The notes under the pieces were generated by a model that worked only from the letters and a program-made list of their open reading frames with translations, was not told where the DNA came from and searched no databases. A stretch of DNA of 64,000 nt from Frondihabitans australicus (lineage in GTDB: Bacteria > Actinomycetota > Actinomycetes > Actinomycetales > Microbacteriaceae), in NCBI RefSeq assembly GCF_003634555.1, contig NZ_RBKS01000001.1, positions 2,480,001 through 2,544,000 of the forward strand, in the 5' to 3' direction. A program made the translations under genes and the position numbers. Shown piece by piece: positions 27,515 through 35,435 of the stretch. Position 1 is the first letter of the stretch, and each line of letters begins with the position of its first letter.

Positions 27515-28638
27515 GAGCGTGTGCCCCCGGTGGCGGACGTCGCGGCGGCACGGGCGGCGGAGGAAGCCGGTGCCGCGGGCGCTTCGGCGTCCGACCGTCG
27601 CTCGCCGTGAGCACGCAGGTGCAGAGCCACGAGGGCGACGGCCCCCGGCGCCACCGACAGCAGGGCCAGCACCCCGAACAGCGTCGACGCGGCGACGCCG
27701 GCGCCGTCACCCAGACCGGCGAGGGCGAAGAGGCCGGCCGATGCGCCCTCGCGTGGCCCCCATCCGCCGATGTTGACGGGCACGGCCGAGGCGACGAGCA
27801 CGGCGAGCGCGAGAGCCACGACCACGGGCGTCGGGGCCCGCACACCGACGGCGCGGGCTGCGACGGCGAACGTGGCGGCGTGGCAGGCCACGACGACTCC
27901 CGAGCTCAGTGCGACGACGGCCACGGTCGCAGGATCGGCGAGAGCCGCCCGCACCCGCGCCAGCTCTCTCGCGAGAGCTCCCCGCACCCGCCCGCTCGTC
28001 GCCACGGCCACAGCACCGGCGGCCGCGATCCCGGCCACGGCGACGGCCAGCGCCGCGAGCAAGAGGCCCGGTGCCGCGAGCAATCCGCCCGGCGCCGCGG
28101 GCAGCGATCCGCCACCCCAGGCGACGACGGCGACGGCTGCGACCGCCGCCATGACGATCTGGACGACCTGGCCCGCGACACGCTCGATCGCGACCGCCCG
28201 GATCGCGTCGGCGCGCCCGTCGGCCTCGGGCACGGGCACCCGTCGTCCGCCGGTTTCGGCAGCCCGGCCGGCCCTGCGACGCTCGTCGACGGCGCGCTGC
28301 ACGTCGCCGACGACGCCGCCGGGCAGCACGGCGTTGACGAACTGCGACCGGTAGTAGAGCAGGACGGCGCGGCGCCAGCCGAGGTCGACGCCGAGCCTCT
28401 GCGACACCGCCGCCCAGCGCCACGAGGCGGCGGCGGTCGAGACCGCCGTCAGGGCGAGCGCGACCACGACGGTCGTCGGCGAGACCCCGGCGAGACCGCG
28501 CTCGAACGGCGTGCCGCCGACCTTCAGGGCCAGGGCGAGCAGGATCGCGACCCCGACCGCGGGGCCGAGCAGTCTCCGCCAGAGAGGCGTCCGCGCGGGA
28601 CGCGCCGCCGCCTGCAGACGCACCGCCGCCCCGCTCAT
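27511..28638 (-). CDS. Lysylphosphatidylglycerol-synthase-type transmembrane protein (UPF0104)
   Basis: A 375-residue protein with about eight membrane helices matching the flippase-like half of MprF/AglD proteins. Family features are the cytosolic LLYYRSQFVNAVLPGGVVGDVQRA, an acidic/basic loop with RAVAIERVAGQ, and NIGGWGPREGASAGLFALAGL near the C-terminus. No lysyl-transferase domain is present. It overlaps its neighbours by 4 bases at both ends. In this operon it may flip a lipid-linked product across the membrane. Confidence 0.85.
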   Translation of the reverse strand: MSGAAVRLQAAARPARTPLWRRLLGPAVGVAILLALALKVGGTPFERGLAGVSPTTVVVALALTAVSTAAASWRWAAVSQRLGVDLGWRRAVLLYYRSQFVNAVLPGGVVGDVQRAVDERRRAGRAAETGGRRVPVPEADGRADAIRAVAIERVAGQVVQIVMAAVAAVAVVAWGGGSLPAAPGGLLAAPGLLLAALAVAVAGIAAAGAVAVATSGRVRGALARELARVRAALADPATVAVVALSSGVVVACHAATFAVAARAVGVRAPTPVVVALALAVLVASAVPVNIGGWGPREGASAGLFALAGLGDGAGVAASTLFGVLALLSVAPGAVALVALHLRAHGERRSDAEAPAAPASSAARAAATSATGGTRS

Positions 28639-29450
28639 CGCGGCCTCGCGAGGAGGTCGACGTGGTGGACGACCGCCGACAGCTCGCCCCGGGCTGCCTG
28701 GCCGCGCCGCAGGTCGGCGTAACCCGGCGCGGTCGTCGCGAGCGCCGGCTCCTGCTCGAGCGCGGCCCCGAGCCAGCCGTCGAGCCACTCGGACAGCAGC
28801 TGCGGCTGCCTCGCGTCGAGCCGCCAGAACGTCGAGGCGGAGTCGACCTGCCACCCCGCCTCGGTGACGAGGTGCCGCGTGAGGTCGGCGGCGTCGGGGC
28901 CGGCGAACCTGCGCCCGGCGACGTCGCGGCGCTGGTGGTCGGCGAACGCCCGCTCGAACTGGGGGTCGGCGGCGTGCGGGGGCTCCTGCTCCACCCTCCC
29001 TGTGACGCTCAGGCTGAGGAACGCCGGCACGCCCGCGCCGACGAGGGCGTCGACGATCGCGCGGAGATCGGCGACGGTGAGCACGTCGAGGAGCGCGGAC
29101 GCGGTGACCAGCCGGGCCCCGCGCAGGTCGGCGGCCTCGAGTCGCGACAGCAGCCCCAGCTCGCCGTGGGCGGCGACCCGCTGGCCTCGGCGCCCGAGCG
29201 GGCGCGGCTCGTGCAGGGCTCGGCGCAGGAGCGGCTCGTCGGCGTCGTGCAGGATCCAGGTCTGCTCGCCGTCGATCTGCGGCGCCAGCCAGCGCATCAT
29301 CGATCCGGTGCCGCTGCCGAGGTCGTGCACGACTCCCCCGCCGCGGACCAGGTCGGCGGCCGCGCGGGCGAGGTCGGTCGAGCGCGCGCGGGCGTCCTCG
29401 GGCTCGCGGAGGGCGAGCCAGTCGGCGGAGGCGTGGGCGGTCTCGGTCAT
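28635..29450 (-). CDS. Class I SAM-dependent methyltransferase
   Basis: A 271-residue enzyme with the SAM-binding glycine loop VVHDLGSGTGSMMRWL (about 39-54), an acidic end to strand 2 (WILHDADEPLL) and motif II/III segments (RLVTASALLDVLT, GVPAFLSLSVTGR). It is coupled on both sides by ATGA overlaps to the glycosyltransferase and the LPG-synthase-type membrane protein. It probably methylates the compound made by this operon; the acceptor atom cannot be predicted. Confidence 0.85.
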   Translation of the reverse strand: MTETAHASADWLALREPEDARARSTDLARAAADLVRGGGVVHDLGSGTGSMMRWLAPQIDGEQTWILHDADEPLLRRALHEPRPLGRRGQRVAAHGELGLLSRLEAADLRGARLVTASALLDVLTVADLRAIVDALVGAGVPAFLSLSVTGRVEQEPPHAADPQFERAFADHQRRDVAGRRFAGPDAADLTRHLVTEAGWQVDSASTFWRLDARQPQLLSEWLDGWLGAALEQEPALATTAPGYADLRRGQAARGELSAVVHHVDLLARPR

Positions 29451-30496
29451 GCCGGCACCTCGTCCCGGGCGCCTCGCGCGACGCGGGGCAGCGCCCGTAC
29501 GACGTCGGAGACGGTGTCGTCCCACGCGCGAGCCTCGTGACGGCGGTCTCGCGCGCCGGCGGCGAGCGCGTCGCGGAGATCCCGATCGCCGAGCCAGCGC
29601 CGGAGCGCCGCCGCGAGGGCGGGCACGTCGCCCGCGGGCACGCGCAGGGCCGCGTCGGCATGCCGAGCCGCTTCGACCAGGCCTCCGGCGTCGCTGACGA
29701 GCACGGGGATGCCCCGAGCCTGCGCCTCGGCGACGGCCATGCCGTAGCTCTCGGAGAGCGACGGCGCGACGACGAGGTCGGCTCGGTCGTACGCGCGGTC
29801 GAGGGCAGGGCCCGTGACGACGCCCGAGAACGTGAGCCGGTCGGCGATCGCGGTTGCGAGGGCGGCGGTGACGAGCGAGGAGGCGTACGCGGGGTCGGTG
29901 TCGGCGGATCCTGCGACCTCGAGGGTCCAGCCGGCGACGTCTCCGAGCGTGCCGAGGGCCGCCACGAGCGCGTGCTGCCCCTTGTGCTCGGCGAGCGTCC
30001 CGACGCACAGCAGGCGGCCGCCGCCCGGCGACAGCGCGGTCGTCGCCGCGAGCCGGTGCCGCTCGTCGACGCCCGGGCGAGCGACCGAGACGCGTTCGCG
30101 CCGGACCCCGTGGGCGACGAGGGCCGCCCTCGTCCACTCGCTCGTCGCGACGACTCCGTCGGCGACGCAGAACGCCGTCCACTCGGCCGGGGTGTGCGGC
30201 AGCATGTGCGCGAGCACGATCACGTGCGCCCGGCGCGTCAGCTCGACGAGATGGGCCGGGGCCCAGGAGCCGGCGAGCCCGTCGACGATCACCGTCCGCC
30301 CGCCCCGCAGACCCCGCACGGCCGCCGCCGCGCCTTCCGCGTCGACGGCGACCGTTTCGACGCGCAGCCCTGCCGCCCGCAGCCCGTCGCGGAGGCGGCG
30401 GTCGTAGAGGTTCCCGCCGCTCACGCGCTCGTCGTCGTCGATCGTCGCCGGGACGACGAAGGCGATGGAGTCCGAAAAACTCACCATGCCGCTCAT
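29447..30496 (-). CDS. Glycosyltransferase family 4
   Basis: A 349-residue GT-B fold retaining glycosyltransferase. The C-terminal donor-binding domain has [20 protein letters not shown] and the E-x7-E motif in [20 protein letters not shown]; the N-terminal acceptor domain has [17 protein letters not shown] 30496 overlaps the pterin-synthase-like gene stop and is preferred over the in-frame ATG three codons in. It likely adds a hexose to the operon product, possibly on a lipid carrier. Confidence 0.88.
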   Translation of the reverse strand: MSGMVSFSDSIAFVVPATIDDDERVSGGNLYDRRLRDGLRAAGLRVETVAVDAEGAAAAVRGLRGGRTVIVDGLAGSWAPAHLVELTRRAHVIVLAHMLPHTPAEWTAFCVADGVVATSEWTRAALVAHGVRRERVSVARPGVDERHRLAATTALSPGGGRLLCVGTLAEHKGQHALVAALGTLGDVAGWTLEVAGSADTDPAYASSLVTAALATAIADRLTFSGVVTGPALDRAYDRADLVVAPSLSESYGMAVAEAQARGIPVLVSDAGGLVEAARHADAALRVPAGDVPALAAALRRWLGDRDLRDALAAGARDRRHEARAWDDTVSDVVRALPRVARGARDEVPA

Positions 30497-30894
30497 CGCG
30501 CCACCCTCCGCGCCCTCGAATAGCTCGCCCACGCGACGTGCGACTCGTGCAGCGTGACGGCGACCGTCTCGACCCGCGAGTCGCCGACCTCGTCGAGCGC
30601 GTCGGCCAGCCGGTCGGCGACGTGGCGGCAGAGCACCTCGGTGGTCGTGTTCACGCCGGTGAAGAGCGGCTCGTCGTCGAGGTTGCGGTAGCTCAGCACT
30701 CCGACGACTCCCGCGAGCGCGGCGGAAGCCCAGCCGATGTCGACGACCACCCCGTCGGCGTCGAGATCGGCGGCGCCGAACGACGCGTCGACGACGAAGG
30801 TGGCGCCGTGCAGTCGCTGGGCGGGGCCGAACGCCTCGCCGGTGAAGCTGTGGGCGATCATCATGTGGTCGCGGACGGTGACGGTGAAGCTCAC
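30493..30894 (-). CDS. 6-pyruvoyl-tetrahydropterin synthase/QueD homologue, divergent active site
   Basis: A 133-residue protein of the T-fold PTPS/QueD family, which rearranges dihydroneopterin triphosphate to 6-pyruvoyl- or 6-carboxy-tetrahydropterin. The fold is recognisable from [45 protein letters not shown] and [11 protein letters not shown]. Two usual residues differ: the second His of the zinc motif HGH is Ala (LHGAT), and the His of the LDHRNLN motif is Tyr (LSYRNLDD). This suggests altered chemistry or substrate. Start GTG 30894 overlaps the dehydrogenase stop; the downstream gene overlaps by 4 bases. Confidence 0.8.
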   Translation of the reverse strand: MSFTVTVRDHMMIAHSFTGEAFGPAQRLHGATFVVDASFGAADLDADGVVVDIGWASAALAGVVGVLSYRNLDDEPLFTGVNTTTEVLCRHVADRLADALDEVGDSRVETVAVTLHESHVAWASYSRARRVAR

Positions 30895-31871
30895 GGAGCA
30901 CTCCAGTCGATCGTGTGGCAGAGGGCGTTCAGGCGCCCGGAGGCGAGTGCCGCGAGGGCGTCGGGCAGCTCCTGCCACCCGCTCGTGCCGGTGAGCAGCG
31001 TGTCGAAGGCCGGGTCGCGCAGCAGGAGCAGAGCGAGAGCCAGCCGATCGCGCGTCGACCGGCTCCCCCGACGCCGCGCGGGCACCCGCCCGACCTGGCT
31101 CGCGCGGATGCTGAGGCGGCGGGAGTGGAAGTCCTCGCCGAGGCGCAGCGTGACCTCGCGGTCGCCGTACCAGCTCGCCTCGATCACCTCGCCCTCGTCG
31201 GCGACGAGGCGCAGGCCCAGCTGCAGGCCGTCGCCGGAGCCGCTGGCGTTGATCACAATGTCCTGGCCGGCGGGCGCGTCGTCGGGCGTCGCGAACCCCA
31301 CGCCGAGCGATCGGGCCAGGTCGCGCTTCGACTCGTCGACGTCGACGAGAGTGACCTCGACCCCGGGCAGAGCACGCAGGAGCCGGCAGATCGCCGCCCC
31401 GATCATCCCGCCCCCGATCACGGCGATCCGGTCTCCGACCAGCGGTTCGGCGTCCCAGAGCACGGTCACCGCGGTCTCCACCGCGCCCGCCAGGACGGCC
31501 CGTCGCGCCGGCACGCCGTCGGGCAGCGGCAGCACGCCGGAAGCGGGCACGACGTACCGCGACTGGTGCGGAGAGAGGCAGAACACTTCGCGGCCCATCA
31601 GCGCGGCCGGCCCCTGCTCGACGACGCCGACGTTCAGGTAGCCGTACATCACGGGGCCCGGGAACTCGCCGCGCTGGAACGGCGCCCGCATGCGCTCGCG
31701 CTCGCTCTCGGGCACGCGCCCGGTGAACACCGTCGTCTCGGTGCCGCGGCTGATGCCGGTCCAGAGGGTGCGCACGACCACGTCGCCGGGCGCAGGATCC
31801 GGCAGCTCGACCGTCTGGAGCGAGCCTCGGCCGGGCGCGTCGACGACGAATGCGGTGGCCGTCTGCGTCAT
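30891..31871 (-). CDS. Zinc-free MDR-type dehydrogenase
   Basis: A 326-residue medium-chain dehydrogenase/reductase, in a branch resembling bacteriochlorophyllide dehydrogenase BchC. It has [17 protein letters not shown] near residue 40, the nucleotide loop [17 protein letters not shown] and LVDVDESKR for NAD(P). The four-cysteine structural zinc loop is absent. GAGGGGAGGAAG precedes ATG 31871. It is the first gene of the minus-strand seven-gene operon and diverges from the CDP-alcohol transferase gene. It probably reduces or oxidizes a side-chain carbonyl of the pteridine-like intermediate. Confidence 0.83.
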   Translation of the reverse strand: MTQTATAFVVDAPGRGSLQTVELPDPAPGDVVVRTLWTGISRGTETTVFTGRVPESERERMRAPFQRGEFPGPVMYGYLNVGVVEQGPAALMGREVFCLSPHQSRYVVPASGVLPLPDGVPARRAVLAGAVETAVTVLWDAEPLVGDRIAVIGGGMIGAAICRLLRALPGVEVTLVDVDESKRDLARSLGVGFATPDDAPAGQDIVINASGSGDGLQLGLRLVADEGEVIEASWYGDREVTLRLGEDFHSRRLSIRASQVGRVPARRRGSRSTRDRLALALLLLRDPAFDTLLTGTSGWQELPDALAALASGRLNALCHTIDWSAP

Positions 31872-31897
31872 CGTCTTCCTCCCCTCGATCGCGCCTG

Positions 31898-31972
31898 CCG
31901 TGTGAACCTTCGGCGGCTGCACAGCGTGGTGATAGCAGGGACACGAGACGGAGGCGGGCATGGTTCACACGG
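31898..31972. promoter_or_regulatory. Perfect 11-bp inverted repeat across divergent promoter
   Basis: CCGTGTGAACC (31898-31908) and GGTTCACACGG (31962-31972) are exact inverted copies, 64 bp centre to centre, about six helical turns. One lies 27 bp upstream of the minus-strand operon and the other covers the start codon of the plus-strand CDP-alcohol transferase. They bracket the only promoter region of both units and are probably sites for one regulator. Confidence 0.65.
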
Positions 31973-32715
31973 GATCGGGCGCGATCGCCCTGGTCGTCGG
32001 GGCGGTCGCCGCCGCGACGTGCGTCGCCGTCGCCGGCCTCCTTCTCACCCGCGGACTGCGGCGGCGGGGCGCCCGGCGGCTGGGCGCGGCGAACACCGTG
32101 ACCAGCGTGCGTGCCCTGCTGGGGGCGGGAACGACGGGCCTCGTGGGGGCGGGGATGGTGGTGCCGGTGGCGCCCCCGATCCTGCTGGCCGTGGTGGTCC
32201 CCGCGCTGCTGCTCGACGGCCTCGACGGGTGGGTGGCGCGGCGGACCGGCACCGTGAGCGAGCTGGGCGCGCGCTACGACATGGAGGTCGACGCCTTCCT
32301 TCTGCTCGTGCTGAGCGTCGACGTCGCCCGCGACCTCGGGCCGTGGGTGCTCGCGATCGGCCTGATGCGATACGCGTTCGTCGCGGCGTCCTGGCTGCTG
32401 CCGTGGATGGGCGCGCCGCTGCCGTTCCGGTACTGGCGGAAGGTCGCCGCCGCCGCGCAGGGGGTCGCCCTCGCGGTGGCGGCATCGCGGCTGCTGCCCG
32501 GGCTCGACGTCGTGCTCGTCGCGCTGGCGCTCTCCCTGCTCGTCGAGTCGTTCGGTCGCGATGTGCTCTGGCTCGCCCGCCGCCGCCCGTCGCGCGTCGC
32601 CCGTAGGCTCGGAGCATGGCGCAGGACGGATTCGGCACGATGGCCGAGGATTACGTCAAGATCCTCTGGAACGCCGAGGAGTGGGCCGGCGACTCCCCCA
32701 CCACCAACGAGATAG
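31960..32715 (+). CDS. CDP-alcohol phosphatidyltransferase family membrane protein
   Basis: A 251-residue membrane enzyme with about six helices that moves a phospho-alcohol or phosphatidyl group from a CDP donor. The full family motif is present as D86-x2-D89-G90-x2-A93-R94-x8-G103-x3-D107-x3-D111 (from [12 protein letters not shown]). The last 34 residues overlap the next gene by 100 bp and are Arg/Thr/Ser/Pro-rich, unlike the family, so the functional protein probably ends near 32615. It diverges from the pterin-like operon and likely attaches the polar compound to lipid or makes its lipid carrier. Confidence 0.85.
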   Translation: MVHTGSGAIALVVGAVAAATCVAVAGLLLTRGLRRRGARRLGAANTVTSVRALLGAGTTGLVGAGMVVPVAPPILLAVVVPALLLDGLDGWVARRTGTVSELGARYDMEVDAFLLLVLSVDVARDLGPWVLAIGLMRYAFVAASWLLPWMGAPLPFRYWRKVAAAAQGVALAVAASRLLPGLDVVLVALALSLLVESFGRDVLWLARRRPSRVARRLGAWRRTDSARWPRITSRSSGTPRSGPATPPPPTR

Positions 32716-33323
32716 CCGCTCGGCTCGGCGTCGCCGCCCCGACCGTGTCGGGCAACCTGCGCCGCCTCGCCCGCGAGGGCCTCATCGACTACGAGCCCTA
32801 CGGCCGCGCCACCCTCACCGACGCCGGCCGCACCCTGGGCGCCGACGTCGTGAGACGGCACCGCCTTCTCGAGACCTTCCTCGTCGAGCATCTCGGCTAC
32901 GGCTGGGACGAAGTGCACGACGAGGCCGAGGTGCTCGAGCACGCCGTGTCCGACCGGCTCCTGGCCGTCATCGACCAGGAGCTCGGATACCCCGACCACG
33001 ATCCCCATGGCGATCCGATCCCCCGCCCGGGTAGCACCCACCCCGAGGGCAGGCGGCTGCGCGACGTCGAGCCGGGCCGCACCGTCGTCGTGGCCCGCGT
33101 CTCCGACCACGAGCCGGAGCTGCTCCGCTACCTCGCCGGGCTCACGATCGGCGTCGGCACGCGCATCACGGTCGAGGCCCGGCACGACTTCGCCGGCTCG
33201 ATGACGATCGTCATCGGCGGGTCGGAGCGGGCTCCTGCGTCGGCGCCGACTCCGACGACACGGACGGAGCTGGCGTTCCCGGCAGCGAACGCGATGTGGG
33301 TTCGCGACGGAACGGAGCCGTGA
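32616..33323 (+). CDS. DtxR/MntR-family metal-dependent regulator
   Basis: A 235-residue iron- or manganese-activated repressor. The winged helix is at about 10-70 ([23 protein letters not shown]), the dimerization and metal-binding domain at about 75-145 ([18 protein letters not shown] and the HDPHGDPIP metal-site region), and an FeoA/SH3-like domain follows ([15 protein letters not shown]). It overlaps the CDP-alcohol transferase gene by 100 bp and the convergent antiporter gene by 113 bp. It probably regulates metal uptake or efflux, perhaps including the neighbouring antiporter. Confidence 0.9.
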   Translation: MAQDGFGTMAEDYVKILWNAEEWAGDSPTTNEIAARLGVAAPTVSGNLRRLAREGLIDYEPYGRATLTDAGRTLGADVVRRHRLLETFLVEHLGYGWDEVHDEAEVLEHAVSDRLLAVIDQELGYPDHDPHGDPIPRPGSTHPEGRRLRDVEPGRTVVVARVSDHEPELLRYLAGLTIGVGTRITVEARHDFAGSMTIVIGGSERAPASAPTPTTRTELAFPAANAMWVRDGTEP

Positions 33324-34521
33324 TCGTCGGCACGATGTCGCGTCGGCGAACCACGAGCAGCGCGATCGCCGCGGCGACGTGCACGGCGCTCAGCACGTAG
33401 CGCCCCGTCTCGCCGGTGACCGCGAACTGCAGCGCGAACAGCGCCACCAGCGCGAGGGCGGCCGACCGCGAGAAGCGCAGGCTGATGATGATCGCGACGC
33501 CGAGCAGCGTCTGCGACGCGGTGAGCACGAACTCCTCGAGCTGACGGCCGTCGAGGGGCAGCGCGGCGCCGCCTCCGCCGACGAAGTGAGCCAGCGGCAG
33601 CGAGCCGACGAGCAGGGTCCACTGGTTGATCTTCGACGCGATCAGGGTTCCGATGGCGGCAGCGCCCTGGCCGCGCAAAGCGAACAGCACGGCCACGATG
33701 AACTCCGGCGCCTCCGACGCGAGCGGCGCCAGCCACTGCACGAGGAAGAAGCTGTCGACCCCGAGCGACCGGCCCGAGTCGACGAGCGCGTTGGCGAACG
33801 GCTCGGCGCTCGACAGGATGATCGCGGCCGACACGACGAACATGCCGGTGAAGGTCCAGCGGCGCGCCAGAGTCGGGAGATTCGCGATGTTCGCGGCCTG
33901 ACCGACGAACTCCTCGGGCTCGCCGTCGTCGGCGACCCGCCCGGCCCGCCAGAGGTAGGCGGCGAAGACCGCGATCAGGAGCACTCCGAACCAGATCGCG
34001 ATGTGCCCCATCGCCGGGATCGCGAACGCCAGCACCGACACGATCGCGAGCACGCCGATGTCGAGGCGGCTGGTCTGCGGCAGGTGCAGGATCCGCGCCT
34101 TCTCGCCCGGCAGAGCCCCACTGGCACGACCCCGCAGCGCGCGGCGCGCGACGGCCAGCGACACGAGGACGACGAGGGGCCAGCCGAAGCCGAGCAGCAG
34201 ACGGTTCGACCCGGTCATGTTCGCCGCGGCGAACTGCTCGTACGCCGGGTCGGAGCCCGAGCGGAACGCGTAGTAGAGGTCGACGGCGTACTCGGGCAGC
34301 ACGGCGATGAGCGCCAGGATCGCGATCGCCAGCGCTCCGGAGATGTCCTTCTGGGCGGCCTCGGCGGCCCAGGCGAGCATGAACGACGCGGCGACGACGG
34401 CAGTGCCGAAGACGACGAGGTCGAGCACGGGGTTCGGCGCGAAGCCGGTGAGACGGAAGACGATCGCGGGGGTCGCGAGGGCGAGGCAGAGCACGATGCG
34501 GCGGATCAGAGGAGCAGGCAC
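33211..34521 (-). CDS. Cation antiporter, CaxA/sodium-calcium exchanger family
   Basis: A roughly 436-residue membrane protein with about eleven helices and the two alpha-repeat signatures of the sodium/calcium exchanger superfamily: ALIAVLPEYAVDLYYAF in the first half and LASEAPEFIVAVLFALRGQ in the second, each with the ion-binding Glu after Pro-rich turns. Start GTG 34521 is supported by GGAAGG; GTGs at 34527 and 34530 are alternatives. The C-terminal 50 residues, overlapping the DtxR gene, are Pro/Ser/Thr-rich and probably disordered. Ion specificity is unknown; the neighbouring DtxR suggests manganese or calcium. Confidence 0.82.
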   Translation of the reverse strand: MPAPLIRRIVLCLALATPAIVFRLTGFAPNPVLDLVVFGTAVVAASFMLAWAAEAAQKDISGALAIAILALIAVLPEYAVDLYYAFRSGSDPAYEQFAAANMTGSNRLLLGFGWPLVVLVSLAVARRALRGRASGALPGEKARILHLPQTSRLDIGVLAIVSVLAFAIPAMGHIAIWFGVLLIAVFAAYLWRAGRVADDGEPEEFVGQAANIANLPTLARRWTFTGMFVVSAAIILSSAEPFANALVDSGRSLGVDSFFLVQWLAPLASEAPEFIVAVLFALRGQGAAAIGTLIASKINQWTLLVGSLPLAHFVGGGGAALPLDGRQLEEFVLTASQTLLGVAIIISLRFSRSAALALVALFALQFAVTGETGRYVLSAVHVAAAIALLVVRRRDIVPTITAPFRREPTSRSLPGTPAPSVSSESAPTQEPAPTRR

Positions 34522-34598
34522 GGCCACCACCCTTCCGTCCGCCACCCGGGTTCGTCTACGACACATGTCGTTTTAGGCGCGCCTCACTCGCGGCTTCG

Positions 34599-34618
34599 CC
34601 CGCCCGCCCGCCCCCCCC
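34599..34618 (-). other. C-run tract (minus-strand G-quadruplex motif)
   Basis: Three CCC runs (34599-601, 34603-605, 34607-609) followed by eight C (34611-618), with one-base spacers, form a strong minus-strand G-quadruplex motif in the 235-bp gap between the antiporter and the OmpR-type regulator. No gene is seen in that gap. Confidence 0.6.
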
Positions 34619-34756
34619 TGTCGCATTTCGCGACCGGCGCGGCCGCCGAGCGGCATGAACGCGGTAACAGGTGTGACGGGCGGCCCGCAACGGTCGCGAA
34701 TTGCGGCAGGGCATCCGCCGATTGAACCTTTTCGGCCCCGGTCTCGTGCACACGGC

Positions 34757-35434
34757 ATGCGCGTGCTCGTGGTCGACGACCAGCCCGGACTCGCCGACGG
34801 CCTCCGGATCGGGCTCGAGGCGGAGGGCTTCGCCGTCGACGTCGCGAGCAACGGCGTCGACGGCCTGTGGATGGCGCAGGAGAACCCATTCGACCTCATC
34901 GTCCTCGACGTCATGCTGCCGGGGATGTCGGGCTACGCCGTCTGCCGGGCTCTCCGCGCCGAGGGCAACTGGGTGCCCATCGTCATGCTCACCGCGAAGG
35001 ACGGCGAGTGGGATCAGGTCGAGGGGCTCGACACCGGCGCCGACGACTACCTGACGAAGCCGTTCTCGTTCGCCGTGCTGCTCGCGCACATCCGGGCCCT
35101 CGTGCGGCGGGGAGCGAGGGAGAGGCCGACCGAGCTCACCGCGGGCGACCTCCGCCTGGATCCTGCGGCCCGTCGCCTCTGGCGAGGCGAGACGCCCATC
35201 GACCTGACCGCGCGCGAGTTCGCCGTGATGGAGTACCTGCTGCGCCGGCCGGGCGATGTCGTGACGAAGCGGTCGATCCTCGGAGGCGTGTGGAACGACG
35301 ACTTCGACGGCGACGACAACATCGTCGAGGTCTATGTCCGGCACCTTCGAAACAAGGTCGACCGGCCGTTCGATCGCGACGCGATCCAGACCGTGCGCGG
35401 GGCGGGCTACCGGCTCGCCGCCGACGGAGGGTGA
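34757..35434 (+). CDS. Response regulator, OmpR/PhoB type
   Basis: A 225-residue DNA-binding response regulator with acidic pocket residues 7-8, phospho-acceptor D51 (LIVLDVMLPGMSG), Lys in LTKPFSF, and a C-terminal winged helix (LTAREFAVMEYLLRRPGDVV, then VEVYVRHLRNKVDRPF). ATG 34757 begins the family-typical MRVLVVDDQ. The kinase gene begins 2 bp after its stop. Three helically phased CTTCAG repeats in front of the secreted His-rich protein gene downstream may be its binding sites. Confidence 0.94.
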   Translation: MRVLVVDDQPGLADGLRIGLEAEGFAVDVASNGVDGLWMAQENPFDLIVLDVMLPGMSGYAVCRALRAEGNWVPIVMLTAKDGEWDQVEGLDTGADDYLTKPFSFAVLLAHIRALVRRGARERPTELTAGDLRLDPAARRLWRGETPIDLTAREFAVMEYLLRRPGDVVTKRSILGGVWNDDFDGDDNIVEVYVRHLRNKVDRPFDRDAIQTVRGAGYRLAADGG

Positions 35435-35435
35435 C

